Shown in pieces: positions 9,606 to 19,671 of a stretch of 25,936 nt of DNA. The stretch spans positions 1-25,936 of the forward strand of contig SGPL01000470.1 in assembly GCA_004802705.1 (NCBI GenBank), written 5' to 3'. The DNA is from Bondarzewia mesenterica (lineage: Eukaryota > Basidiomycota > Agaricomycetes > Russulales > Bondarzewiaceae). The notes under the pieces were generated by a model that did no database searches, was not told the DNA's origin, and saw nothing but the letters and a program-made list of their open reading frames with translations. The position numbers and the translations under genes are program-made. Each line of letters opens with the position of its first letter. Position 1 is the stretch's first letter.

Positions 9606-11160
9606 ATGTCCACCGAATCTACTCAGCCGCGTTCCCAGGCATGAATTATATCTTCCCCTCATGTTCTTGTTGCTCAAATGTCTCTTAGCGTTCCGCGTGC
9701 CCTATTCCCGGTTGCACCAAGACCGTTTCCTTCAAGGGTGATATTCAACGTCATATACGAATCCACTCTTCGGAAAAGTCCGTCGGTCATCTTGTTCATC
9801 CAGCGTTCTTTCGGCTAATGTACAGCTAACTGCTAGAAAATTTCTTTGCCAGTACGAGGGTTGTGCGTACGGAGCACACCAGAGCAGCAACCTCAAGTAC
9901 CATATCAGGGCCAAACAGTGCGTACTTTCCTTCTGAATCATATGCATGCCGCACGATACAACGATGATATCTCATGAAATTCTTAGCACGGGCGAAACGA
10001 TCTCCTGCTCAGTTTCAGACTGTGACTTCGTCACCCTCGACCCAGCTCTACTGTCAAATCACCGGAAAGATGTACACGGACATATCCCGCACCATACCCT
10101 GAAGTATTTGACGCACAAGGTTGAGGATATCAAGGTAGAAGAAGAAGAGGCCGGTTTTACCATTCCTGCCATTAGCGGAGGGGCACAGGCAAGGCACGGA
10201 GAAACAGGCCAGCACGACGTGCCCGACCAGTCGTCGATACCGTTACACGTGACCTTCAGGACTGACGCTCCCACGGCAATGGTGCCCTCTGGTCCTGATT
10301 TTTCTAACCCTTGTGTTCTTTCGGGGCGTGACACGCCGCTCTCTACTCTTGCGTCAACCCTGGATCCAGTAATACCGGTCGTTCATTCACAGTCAATCAC
10401 CAGCCCGTCCCATTGCGGGAAATACTTGACAAACGGCGAGCGCGACGGATCGACCAGTTCGCCATCTCCTGCTGCACTCTTGTCAGGCGCAGGCGCAGGC
10501 GCATCCGTGACTGATACATGGCATACACCCGCACTCCCACCCCAGGTGACTCTAATGGGATTTGAAACGGAATCTCAGCGATCTGGCCTGACGTCTGGAC
10601 TCCGGAGCTACCTGAACAATCCGCCGGCCAATATTCTCTCGGCGGGGGCAGGAACAGCAGCTTCGCTGCCCTTCATACCAAAATCCCACGTCTTTTTCGC
10701 ACCTCCAGCGATTGGGAACACTCACTCTGTCTCCTGGCCTTGCATCGAGTCTCAGTACCCGTTCAATCCGAACCCTCCCTCCGCCGACTGCACGAACACT
10801 TTCGCGGGTCACCAATCTCAGGCATCTTCCGGGTTGCCTTCGAGCGCTCCTGTATTCACTCAGCGCTTCGATATATCATCCAATGCTGGCCTATCTCGTG
10901 GATCATTCAACCGATTGGACAGTGCGTCTGGTGCGAGTCCCTACACGACCTACGACAATAACCATCTAGACACGCCCGATTTCACCATACCGTCTACTAC
11001 CAATGACCTCCTCAGCGCGCAACAAGCCGCATATCGTGATGTCGAGCCCCAAGTTTTCGGGTTTATTCAAGGTATTGATGACGCCAACGCGGCACCGTCG
11101 TGGACCTCTGCATCAACTGTGTTCAGCTCTAACAATGGCATTGGTTCAGGCCCCTCGTGA
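9606..11160 (+). CDS. C2H2 zinc-finger protein, probable transcription factor
   Basis: Exons: 9606-9638, 9689-9777, 9837-9917 and 9987-11160, 458 residues. Three N-terminal C2H2 fingers are visible. Finger 1 has C15-x4-C20-x12-H33-x3-H37 (CPIPGCTKTVSFKGDIQRH). Finger 2 has C45-x4-C50-x12-H63-x4-H68 (CQYEGCAYGAHQSSNLKYH). Finger 3 has C75-x4-C80-x12-H93-x4-H98 (CSVSDCDFVTLDPALLSNH). The linker SSEKKFLC and the HTGET after finger 2 fit tandem fingers that bind DNA. The remaining 350 residues are Ser/Pro/Thr/Gly rich and disordered, as expected for an activation or interaction region. The first intron would be GC-AG (CAG|GCATGA ... TTAG|CGT), 50 nt, phase 0; a GT donor does not fit. Each finger is split from the next by an intron. 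Its targets cannot be inferred from the sequence. Confidence 0.82.
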
Positions 11161-11295
11161 ATTGGGGCTCTGTCTCGCAGGCGGATGCTAACTGTTACGG
11201 GGATCATACATGTTAAGGTCAGGGACCATACTTACGACACAATTCCATTGATTGCAAGTTAGCAGAATGAACAATTATGGCTAATTCAATGCCAC
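11161..11295. other. 3' flank of the C2H2 gene
   Basis: Short AT-richer stretch after the stop codon and before the left duplicated segment. Nothing recognisable is seen. Confidence 0.5.
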
Positions 11296-11934
11296 CGCCC
11301 TTGCAGTGATCTTGAGCATAAGCTCCAGTACAACTAAGCTCCCGCCCTAAACCCGGGTTCCGTACTTCATCACCGCTCAAACTACGCGACTATCGGTCAA
11401 ACTGCAGCCTGAGACACCTCCGACTGGTGACTGCTGGCATCACTGAGGATGTCTTACTATAGGAGGTACAACTAGTGATGCGCCCTCATTATACTTATAG
11501 TATGAAATGCACACGCGCCGCGTGCCAACGACGGACCTCTCGATTTTACAACTAGGAGAAGAGGCTCGAGGTGAGAAGATCCAGCAGGAGAATGAAAGAA
11601 AGACCTTGTCAATGCTGTCATGTACGACGCAGTTGAGAATAAGGGAGATTCGTTATTGCAACTATCCTAATCGAGAGCGTGAAAGCAGGGTAAACAGAGT
11701 TTTGGAGGGAGCAGGGATAGAATTCCAAGACGAAAACAAGTCGCATATCGACGCAGCAAAAAAAAAAACCCCTGCGAGGCCCGTTATAAATCGCTGGATA
11801 CGCAGAGAGCACGTTTGTACAGTTCAATTATATCAACTTCGCTACGCAATTCAATGCAAGTGAGAAGAGATTCCCATCATTGAAGCACCGCGCTCTCTGC
11901 CTGTGCACTGACATCCGTTCCCTTCTCCAGCAGC
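11296..11934. repeat. Left copy of a duplicated segment carrying an ankyrin-gene 3' end
   Basis: This segment aligns by eye with 12702-13152. Shared landmarks in the same order are TTGAGCATAA (11312 and 12719 areas), CCCGCCCTAA (11341 and 12747), TACGACGCAGTTGAGA (about 11622 and 12839), GAAAACAAGTCGCAT (about 11733 and 12949), AATGCAAGTGAGAAGAGATT (about 11853 and 13071) and CTTCTCCAGCAG. The left copy has roughly 185 extra bases after CCCGCCCTAA, so one of the copies has gained or lost DNA. The copies differ by many substitutions, so the duplication is not recent. At its right edge it encodes the last residues of an ankyrin gene on the minus strand. Confidence 0.8.
11877..11933 (-). pseudogene. 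Ankyrin-repeat C-terminal remnant (left copy)
   Basis: Read on the minus strand this 57-base remnant gives LLEKGTDVSAQAESAVLQ and a stop at 11879-11877. It parallels the end of the right copy, LLEKGAQVSTQEESTVL-stop. Sequence upstream of it (11934 onward) no longer matches ankyrin, so only the last half repeat survives. This is a relic, not an expressed gene as far as I can see. Confidence 0.7.
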
Positions 11935-12701
11935 CGTCCCAAACCTCGTCTCAGAAGTGGCCTATGCCGCTGGCCCCCGATGTACCACCAGGTTCCGGCC
12001 CACCCCATTGGCAAGCGAAGCCGCTCAACGCTTTATGACCCCTCCCCCCCGATTTCGATTCCAGAGTTCTTCTTTGTGCTGATCATGCTTCTATCCGAGT
12101 GAAAGGAAAGTCATTCGCTGGTCGCAGTCCGAGTATCACGATAGTGATGGAGGTGAGGGGCATCGTTCGGTGGAGTGAGGGGAAGGGAGGGGAGGTCAAT
12201 GTGTGCACATTGCAACGACTCGATATTCTTGTGTTCTCAACTCCATATCAATGCTTCATAACTGGCCCGTTTTAGGACGATTAAGTCAATGTCTTCGTTG
12301 ATCTCATTTGAGGCGTGTCCGGTACACACTGATCGACTGCTCCTTGACGGAGGGCAGATCTAAAAATCCATGCAAGGGATCTGTATGACATGCTATCGTA
12401 CACAGGGCGCTTTGGGTGTATTTGTTGAACGTTGATGGAAGGAAGCACAAAGATGAGCAGGAGAAGCTTTGGAGAGAGACAATGGTCGAGATGGTCTGGT
12501 GGGCGTGGGAGAAGCGGTCCACGTTGGAGCAGCATTTCGGTGAGTCGGGGGTCAACTTGTTGAGGCATTGACGGGTCGGAAGGTGGGTGCGCGAGCAGAC
12601 GGAGGAGTATTCCAATGCCGATATCTATTTGTCTCAATACAACTCGTGCAAAAATAAAACAGGAAATACATTCCTCGGACGTAGTCGTCGTATGACTTAC
12701 C
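11935..12701. other. Unique spacer between the duplicated segments
   Basis: About 770 bp separating the two copies. A minus-strand frame is open from 12787 to 12281, but it lacks an ATG start, overlaps the right copy and has no domain I recognise. No RNA gene, terminal inverted repeat or transposase fragment is visible. Confidence 0.5.
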
Positions 12702-13152
12702 CGCCCTTGCAGCGATCTTGAGCATAACCTCCAGTGCAACCAAGCGCCCGCCCTAATCCTGGGTCTCGTCCTTCGACATCCAACCACCGGGATGTGAGGA
12801 GCAGGAGGCCACGCGGTGACCGGTCAAGCGCTGTCATTTACGACGCAGTTGAGAAAACGGAAGACTTGTTATTGCAACTATCTGAGTCGAAAGCGTGTCA
12901 AGCAGGGTATACAAAAGTGTGGAAAGAATAAGGAAATGTGTCCAAGATGAAAACAAGTCGCATGTCGGCATGGGAAAGAGTATGCTTCGAGGCCTGCTAC
13001 TAATCAGTCACTGGGTAGGCACAGAGGAAGTTTGAATAGCTCACTTACATCAAGTAAGCTACACAATTTAATGCAAGTGAGAAGAGATTCCCGTCATCAA
13101 AGCACTGTACTCTCTTCCTGTGTGCTGACTTGTGCACCCTTCTCCAGCAGCA
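12702..13152. repeat. Right copy of the duplicated segment
   Basis: This is the partner of 11296-11934, sharing the same ordered landmarks. Unlike the left copy, its right edge continues into about 2.5 ankyrin repeats up to 13391, where it meets the UPRT gene. The segment therefore appears to be the 3' flank plus 3' end of an ankyrin-repeat gene that was copied to this locus. Confidence 0.8.
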
Positions 13153-13391
13153 GCTTCATGATCGACTTGTGACCGCGGAATGATGCTGCCTGCAGTGCGT
13201 TGCCATACTTTCCTCCATGGGCATTGACATCCACACCTTTCTCCAGCAGCAGCATCACAATCGACTCGTGACTGCAGAATGACGCCGCTTGCAGTGCGTT
13301 GCCGAAGAATCCTCCCTGTGCATTGACATCTGCACCCTTCTCCAGCAGCAGTTTCACAATCGACTCGCGACCATACCATGACGCTTCTCAC
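13097..13391 (-). pseudogene. Ankyrin-repeat gene fragment joined to the UPRT gene
   Basis: On the minus strand the fragment encodes degenerate, almost identical ankyrin repeats: GRESIVKLLLEKGADVNAQG, GNALQAASFCSHESIVMLLL, GNALQAASFRGHKSIMKLLL, then a short tail and stop (TGA 13099-13097). Repeats have the 33-residue spacing and the LLLEKGADVNAQGG(K/F)(Y/F)GNALQAAS pattern common in large fungal NACHT-ankyrin proteins. It has no start codon: it begins at the base after the last UPRT codon, so it is the 3' end of another gene placed here by rearrangement. The near-identity between repeats is typical of these fast-evolving arrays. An in-frame CTGCAG|GCA acceptor within it (about 13190) could in principle splice to the UPRT donor. 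Confidence 0.8.
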
Positions 13392-14347
13392 CGTATCCCC
13401 AAGGCCCGGAGATATCAATCCGTCGGTGGTCAGCTCTGGGTCGACAGCAGCTACCCAGATCTACAGATGACGAACCCTTTGGCATTCAAAACTTATGGAA
13501 AATATAAGTTCTCACCTCCAATCCAGGGAACTCTGAATGTACTCGCTTGAGCCCTTCTTGAGACGCAAGAACGCACAGGAGTTTTATGTCTGAGACTGTA
13601 CGTGGCGTCAGTAACAAGACAAGTGGGTTCCTCAGGTGACGTACTCGGGACACCCCAGTCGATGATCATGTGCAGCGCCGCAACTGCAGTACCTCCAGTA
13701 GCGATCAGAGGGTCAAGGAGGAAACATTTGTCGATCGGTGGGGATGCGGGGAGTTTCGAATAATCTGCAGAAGGTACGAAGCCGCCTTCAAATCATATCG
13801 ACCGGGAAAGCAGTTCACGCAACTCACACTCAACAGGTTGCAAGCTGACTTTCTCTCTGTACAAGCCGAGGTGGTAGACAGGTGCCTCACTAGAGCCCCA
13901 TGTTGTCAGCAGTTACGATCGATCAGAAGGAGAGTCAACGAACGGGAATAGTGTCAACAACGCGTCGGTCATTCCAAGACCTGCACGCAGTATAGGAGTT
14001 AAACCAATCCGAGGCTTCACGGAGGAGCCTGTAAATGTGCTGATGGGTGTTTGCTACCATAGTTCCATTCATTAGTGGTTTTCGGGATACCCTCCAGGTA
14101 TACTCTTACTCCCTGGAAATTCTCCTCCTGGAGATACCTGCTCGCCTCATAACCAAGCATGAAACTGATATCTTGAATACCCTACGGCATCACAACTTTC
14201 GGTAAACTCATCTATCCCGTGCACGATCTTTCAAGCAGCAGAACGCACCTCCCGGAACCCCTTTGATGTCGTCGATGTTTGCCTCAACTTCGACAAACGC
14301 GCACTCACGAGCGGGTGGGACAGTACATTCACGTTTGCTGCAGACAT
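13392..14347 (-). CDS. FUR1: Uracil phosphoribosyltransferase (FUR1 type), C-terminus missing
   Basis: Pyrimidine salvage enzyme converting uracil and PRPP to UMP; also the activator of 5-fluorouracil in fungi. Minus-strand exons: 14347-14249, 14181-14110, 14053-13944, 13889-13828, 13764-13645, 13595-13516 and 13460-13392, giving 204 residues without a stop. Family blocks are all intact: NVNVLSHPLVSARLSKLR, TPILRAGLGMTDALLTLFP (76-94), YHLGLYREKVSLQPVEYYSK, the PRPP loop LLDPLIATGGTA (130-141) and the uracil-site motif LISPGLGDT (196-204). Six introns of 49-67 nt keep phase perfectly. Family members continue with a few more residues (typically G-D-R-x-F). Here the next bases are a GTGAGA donor-like sequence that leads directly into ankyrin-coding DNA, and no terminal exon is found down to 12700. 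Without splicing the frame would stay open to 13068 and add about 108 unrelated Cys-rich residues. The ATG at 14347 is the family start. Confidence 0.92.
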
Positions 14348-14748
14348 GGCAGTCGATGGTCGAAAGGAAAGGAGAGAAAGAGAAAGATCACAAGGCAAAG
14401 AACAGAGGTTATTTAAGAGGTAGCGGATATCCGAAGATATAACTAGCACTTTGAGCGTGCCTGCTGCACGCTGTAGATAGGAACTTATCTTGTTTCGAAG
14501 TGGGTGTAAGTTTATTTCTACCTTCCCAGACGGAGATAAGATAATAACCTCGGTACAGCGAGGCAGAACTCGGAGCAGCGGAACGTATGTAGCCCGCGGC
14601 GAGATAAATCATTGCAGTACAAAGCTCCACAAATAATTCATTTTTTCGCGTTCATAGCCTGGACGTCACCCAGGACACCAGCAAATAATTGAAATGATCA
14701 TGAAGCAGTGCAGAAGCCGACAAACGGTAAGGCGAGACGGCGACGCGT
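14348..14748. promoter_or_regulatory. UPRT promoter and RRP8 3' flank
   Basis: A 400 bp region between RRP8 (upstream, same strand) and the UPRT start. On the minus strand a TATA-like TTAAATAA lies at 14416-14409, about 62 bases before the UPRT ATG, followed by a purine/pyrimidine-skewed leader. Several GATA-type words (AGATAAGATAA near 14534) occur further upstream. I see no separate gene. Confidence 0.45.
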
Positions 14749-16198
14749 TCAACGCCTCTTGTATTCGCATGGTTTGAGGATACTGCCGTTAGATAGCAGT
14801 CTCTCCCATTCCTTGTCCGACTTCGNTTTTCGGCCGATCTTCTGGAACTCAAACAGGGTAAAATGTGTGTTGTGATCGTCCTTGATTTCAATGNATCAGT
14901 CTATCNATTCAAACAAGAGAATCGNGAAAATGTTGATACGTACGCTGGACTTAAGTTTGAATCCGAACGAGCTGACGAGCGATGTGAACTCTCCGACATC
15001 CGTAAAGCGGCTTGCAACCTCAGCAATCTTCAGCTCGCCCCTGTGNTGGACGGCAANACCGTGAGCAATCATGGCGATGCTCGTCGAACTTGGCCGCGCT
15101 TACCCGTGGCGAAGAACTCTCCAAGCCTCCCGTATACAGTTCGGCCAATTGATCCCCATCAGACTCAGTGCACAGACTACAACGTCCACGACCTGTCCAT
15201 CNCACTCGGCTTTCTCACCCGGTCCCATTTCTTTTTCCTCACCGTGTTCCGACCCTGGCAAGGGCAATCGGCCAAAGATATCTGCCTCAATTACGAACGC
15301 ACCATCAGACACCAAGTCAAACGACATGACTGTGANNCCTTTCGNCACGAGGGCACGAGCAAGTGCGGCATCTCCGCAGCCAAGATCCGCAATAACTGTC
15401 TTTGNCGGATATGAGGAGAGGGTAGAGANATAGTGTGACACAGGATTCGACGGCCAGGATTGGACTTGGTGGCGGAATCCTTTATGATACTAATAGAGGA
15501 TATGGATGGAAGCATGTTAGTCCATGANGNGNANTAGAGCANNTNCTATGNAAACCNGACCTCGTCAAAAATATTTCGATCTTCTCGCANCATCTCATGC
15601 GCGCGAGCACTGTCGGATTTATACAACACCTCATTTATCCATCTTGTAACAGAACAGTTCGTNACNANGCGGGAATGAAGATANNAGATATATACCTGAA
15701 ACGTGCACCATCTAAGCTCTGTTTCATGTCATTTTGGAGGGCGGTCAGTCCTGTGGTCTGAATCTGAGATGGAAGGGCTTTCTTGGATGGNGTTGTCGAN
15801 TGCGATGGCGCTGAAGGCGGAGCGGCCGTATTCCCCTCCTTCTTTCCTTTTTTCCTTTTCCGCTTGGAAAGTGTAGATGGACCTCCNTCAACGTCCGTGG
15901 GTCCGGNGCGCTCTTNGACCGCACNTGTAACCTTTTGTTTACCCTTTCCACCTNCCGCCTGCGCAGTCCCCACCTTCTTCACATGCGACTGCGCTTTCAT
16001 ATTCCTTTTCCTGCTATCCCCCTCTGGCGCAGATCCTTCGACTTTGTCTAGCTTCTTCATNAGTTTCTCGATNTTGACCTCCGCCGAGTGTACCTTGTCC
16101 ATGCCATCGCCTGCTGGCCTCTTCCGCTTCCTGGAATGCACTGAGTTCACTACGGGAGCAGAAGGCACGCTCCATCCAGGTACTTCAAAGAGCGACAT
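14749..16198 (-). CDS. RRP8: Rrp8, 25S rRNA adenine-N1 methyltransferase
   Basis: Nucleolar SAM-dependent enzyme that methylates an adenine in large-subunit rRNA. Minus-strand exons: 16198-15696, 15642-15561, 15489-15104, 15040-14944 and 14880-14749, about 399 residues. The first 150 residues are a Lys/Arg-rich, disordered nucleolar-type tail (for example STLSKRKRKKGKKEG). The conserved core follows: TALQNDMKQSLDGARFRWIN, FRHQVQSWPSNPV, SAM motif I VIADLGCGD (227-235), FDLVSDGAFVIEADI, VDVVVCALSLMGINWP, IREAWRVLR, ELKIAEVASRF and a C-terminal EWERLLSNGSILKPCEYKRR. Many single Ns fall in exons and introns but none breaks the frame visibly. Introns are 53-71 nt; the intron 2 donor carries an N. 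It lies upstream of UPRT on the same strand. Confidence 0.95.
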
Positions 16199-16779
16199 GT
16201 CAGTGTGGACAGTAGAGAAACAATTGAAGAAGAGTGTCTAGAATTCTGACACCAACAGGCAAAACCTAACCCCATTTGAGAGCAAACAACTATGTAACGC
16301 CNTGAAGTGGTAAATGAAATTGCTCCTTTGAACTTTCACTCTCATTCGTCTGCTNTAATAAAGAAACTGTCTTGGAACGCCGAAAGTGGATTGATGCAAT
16401 GCACAATTATATCGCNTTTTATTTCTGCGGCATTTCTTTTCCGGACTTTACTCTCGTTGTCGACAATCTTCATGAATATATCATGGCAGACACGCGTGAG
16501 GGCCTTTCTTCNAGTTGACTGAGGTTGGGCCGCGGTGCGAGCATCATCGTANATTTCTCTATCGAAGGTTTGACGACGCCGCTGGGCCATGTGCATAGCT
16601 GCGGATGTAAGGAAGGGTATTTTCGATCTATATCTGTTCATGACATTCCTTTGCGAGCGTAGCCGGTACCTCCTGTCGCTGNTGCGCATCCGGANAAATG
16701 CAGCTCTCCAGAGATGAGGGGTATATAAGCCTGCGGTGCTCCCCGCAGCCAACCCACTTCATTACTCCTCTCGTTAGCG
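16199..16779. promoter_or_regulatory. Region between RRP8 and ATPase copy A, with a TATA box
   Basis: A 580 bp divergent intergenic region. A strong TATA box, TATATAAG at 16722-16729, lies about 50 bases before the copy A ATG at 16780, which fixes that start. On the minus strand a frame is open from 16752 to 16342; its first ATG is at 16689 or 16641 (99-116 residues, with DNESKVRKRNAAEIK near the end). It overlaps the TATA box on the opposite strand and resembles nothing I know, so I list it only as a possibility. Confidence 0.5.
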
Positions 16780-18718
16780 ATGCCTNTNCCNGTAGGTCTA
16801 TGCTGACTATTTATNTTANGCNCGCGGATACTGATAAAGGTTGTCCAACCAGANTTCCACCAGTTNTTTTCAAGCCAGTTTGCCNGGATATACCGGGCAT
16901 AGTGACAACAACACTGTAGGTGTCATTNATCNTTTGCNNTGGATNTNGCTAGACCCTGATNNTCGATTTCAGGAAGANTATGAACTATTCGATGACACCG
17001 ACGTGTATGGGGATCATCCNGGAAAACATGAGTTATACACTGCCCCGATTTTTATGCGAGACGCTTTCATTGCCGGCGAGCTCGCTCANCGNGGAACCCA
17101 ATACGGTGTTCTTGCAAAGNTCAAGGAGATTCAGTACGTGTATCCATNGTTTATAACNTGTCNTTGGTCTGACTTCAAGAAAGNNTTCTNCAGGGTGTTG
17201 ACGAAAGTGAACACAGAATTGACAAACTCTCTACTGTACCTAAATACGGTATGTCAATANATACCCGGTCAGTTNCTCAAGNCACTCATGTCCGGTGTGG
17301 ATCATCAGAATGCCCCTTTCTCCGCCGTTGTATGTGGAGTTCAAGGGTCTGGAAAGTCGCACACGGTATCAATCATGCTTGAAAGCATGCTTATACCAAG
17401 TTATCCCGCTATTGGCAGGCTTATCAGGCCTTTGTCCGGTCTTGTNTTCCATTTTGGAGAGACAGGATCCAGCTCTCGGCCGTGCGAGGCTGCATTCATC
17501 GGCCGTGCTCAAGGCGCTGGTGTTCAGGCACCGCCTGTCAAAGTATATGTGTCTCCTTCGTCATTGCGTCGAATGACANAATTGTATGCGCCCTTGGGGG
17601 ACAACGTTACGGTTCTCCCGCTCTTTTTCTCCGAAGANGAACTGGATGCAGATGCCTTCTTGTCGATGATGGCGGTAGGCTCATCTGAATCAGCACCCCT
17701 TTACATCCATGGTGTCAAAGTAAGAACTTGTCTCTTNTTTTTGCTGCNCCACNTTGAATGCAGAGCTCTATTTGCGTCNCANAGGCGATCCTCCGTAAAC
17801 TTGGAGAAGACTATTCCTACGATGCTTTTATGGACGANCTGGAGGTTTATAAAGAGACCCTGATGCCCCAACAAAAGGCTGGCTTGGCGCAGCGAATGTC
17901 GTTGTTGGAGACGTTTACCAACAAAACGCCGCCACGAATCAGGAGTCAATTCCAGATTCTCCCGAGGCCAGCTCACGATCGTCGATTTGTCCGATCCATT
18001 CGTTGATCCAATTTCGGCTTGTGGTTTATTCGAGATTGTCTTACGATTATTCGAACGTGCAGATGTGGGGACCGGGAAGGTACTACTCGTCGACGAGGCA
18101 CACAAGGTACTTTGGCAGGCTCATCTTTCTTGTTTCTTCGACCTGAAGTGTATCGTTGCTGCTAGTACCTATCTCAGACAAGGACATCATCCGGGCTCAC
18201 AAAGGCTCTTTTATCCCTCATCCGACAGCAGAGGCATATGGCTATGCGGGTGATAGTCAGCACACAAGGTATGAAAGTACTTTGACTCAAGTGTAGCATT
18301 TGTGATGATCATGATGCCAACAGAACCGACAATCATCCCTACTGTATTCATCGCTCTATGTCCACTCGTTATTCTCCATCGATTTTCGTCTCTGGATTGG
18401 TGGCAGCACCTCTCCAAGCATGTCTCTGCGGATCTTTCTGGCGACGCAGCATTTGACAAGGTCGTCCGTCTTAAAGTAGGTAATCGCAGTGCATTCCTCG
18501 ACTACGAATGTCACACGCAACCAACACATGATCTCAACTTATAGACTGGCGAGGCTATCGTCCTGTCGTCGTCATGTTTGGCTATGGGTAAACGACCCCG
18601 AGAAAAAAAAAGTGGTCATCCAGCTGGCCGTCGCTACCTACTGGTAAAAACGCGTCAGCGTATCACCGAAGACGGGGGTGTATCTGTTTTTGCTGTAGAA
18701 GAAACGTCCCTTGAGTGA
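16780..18718 (+). CDS. P-loop ATPase copy A (HerA/FtsK-like), one-base frame slip
   Basis: Exons: 16780-16791, 16853-16915, 16973-17133, 17194-17248, 17309-17719, 17785-18106, 18166-18268, 18324-18475 and 18545-18718; about 483 residues once one extra base in exon 6 is discounted. Key parts are HELYTAPIFMRDAFIAGELA, QYGVLAK, Walker A CGVQGSGKSHTVSIMLESM, HFGETGSSSRPCEAAF, VYVSPSSLRRMT, TIVDLSDPFVDPISACGLFE, Walker B KVLLVDEAHK, LIRQQRHMAMRVIVSTQEPT and FSSLDWWQHLSKHVSADLSG. The STQ-x-P step after Walker B resembles HerA/FtsK-type ATPases; that link is inference. Exon sizes 1, 2, 4, 5, 7 and 8 equal those of copy B exactly. The shift lies between LLETFT and FSRGQLT, near 17950-17955; removing one C restores register. 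It may be a sequencing error or early decay. The substrate is unknown. Confidence 0.82.
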
Positions 18719-19671
18719 TTTCTTGCTCGTTCGATACAATTTTCTTGCTTTATGCGGTTTCCAGTTTGCTGGTTGTTCTTTTCTTGTTGGCAAATACATA
18801 CTGTGTCGGGGAACTGAGTGACCACCTTCACAAAATTACCCAAATATCGTTGTATAAAGAATGAGGGTACCTATTCAGCTATAGCATATACGAATCTTGA
18901 AAGCTTTCGTGGAATGTCCAGTCAAATACTGTTTGCAAATTCAAGCTCAACGTTGCGGTCCAACACGTGAGAGGCGCGTTCCCTCCGCGTTGCTTACGCG
19001 CGCCTCTTCCGAGATCGCTGGTTCTCTTCTCTTCAAACACGACCGCACAATTTTGCACCCCTACTCCCACCATTTTCAATCGCTGCGCGCTTGAAGTGTT
19101 TACAGGACACAGAACTTTTAACACGGTGTGTAGCAGCATGCGGTATGAATGCGGATAGTTACTGAGTTTGGCAGCCTTCTGTGGCAGGAAGAGACTTAGC
19201 TCCAACCCATTCAAGTAGTCTGTTTGACGGCATTTTGCAGCGTGGTCAGTGAACATTTGGCGGATCGCAGCCACACTTTCTTCCGATTTCGCATTCGGCT
19301 GCGCCTTCTAACCGCGCATTTGCGCACGAAACGAATGCTTCATGCCCACCTGTCATTTTTCAGTTGCGTTTTGGAAGTTGCTGCTGCTGCGCTCATAACG
19401 TATGGAAACATCGTGGTGTCCGCAGCACCATGTAGACCGGCGTTCAATTTTTTGTTTTCCTTCTTTGACTGACTGCACGCTGACTGAGAACTCCATTGAT
19501 TCACAGTGCTAACTGTAAACGGTGACCGGCTAGTGAGTTGTCAGCTGCGCATCTTATGGTCTCTATGTTGAACGACGAAGAGGCGTGAATTCTCCTCATC
19601 CCCCCCACTCCCTTGATATATAATAACTGCCGACAAATCTGCAACCAGAACACCCTTAGACAACTTCAGCC
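18719..19671. other. Spacer between the tandem ATPase genes
   Basis: About 950 bp. It contains the 3' flank of copy A, an unsupported minus-strand open frame (19274-18879, no ATG at its start) and, near its end, a TATA box TATATAATAA at 19617-19626, some 46-55 bases before the copy B ATG. I see no gene and no third ATPase copy. Confidence 0.55.

Noticed and set aside
11507..11863. 118-codon + strand open frame in the left duplicated segment
   Set aside because: The matching DNA in the right copy has stops and frame changes, so the frame is not conserved as protein.
12281..12787. 168-codon minus-strand open frame
   Set aside because: It starts without ATG, straddles the edge of the duplicated segment and looks like chance.
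13670..13951. + strand frame opposite UPRT
   Set aside because: It is antisense to four conserved UPRT exons and introns, so it is a shadow.
18879..19274. 131-codon minus-strand open frame between the ATPase genes
   Set aside because: It begins at GTG, has no homologous partner near copy A and no domain features.
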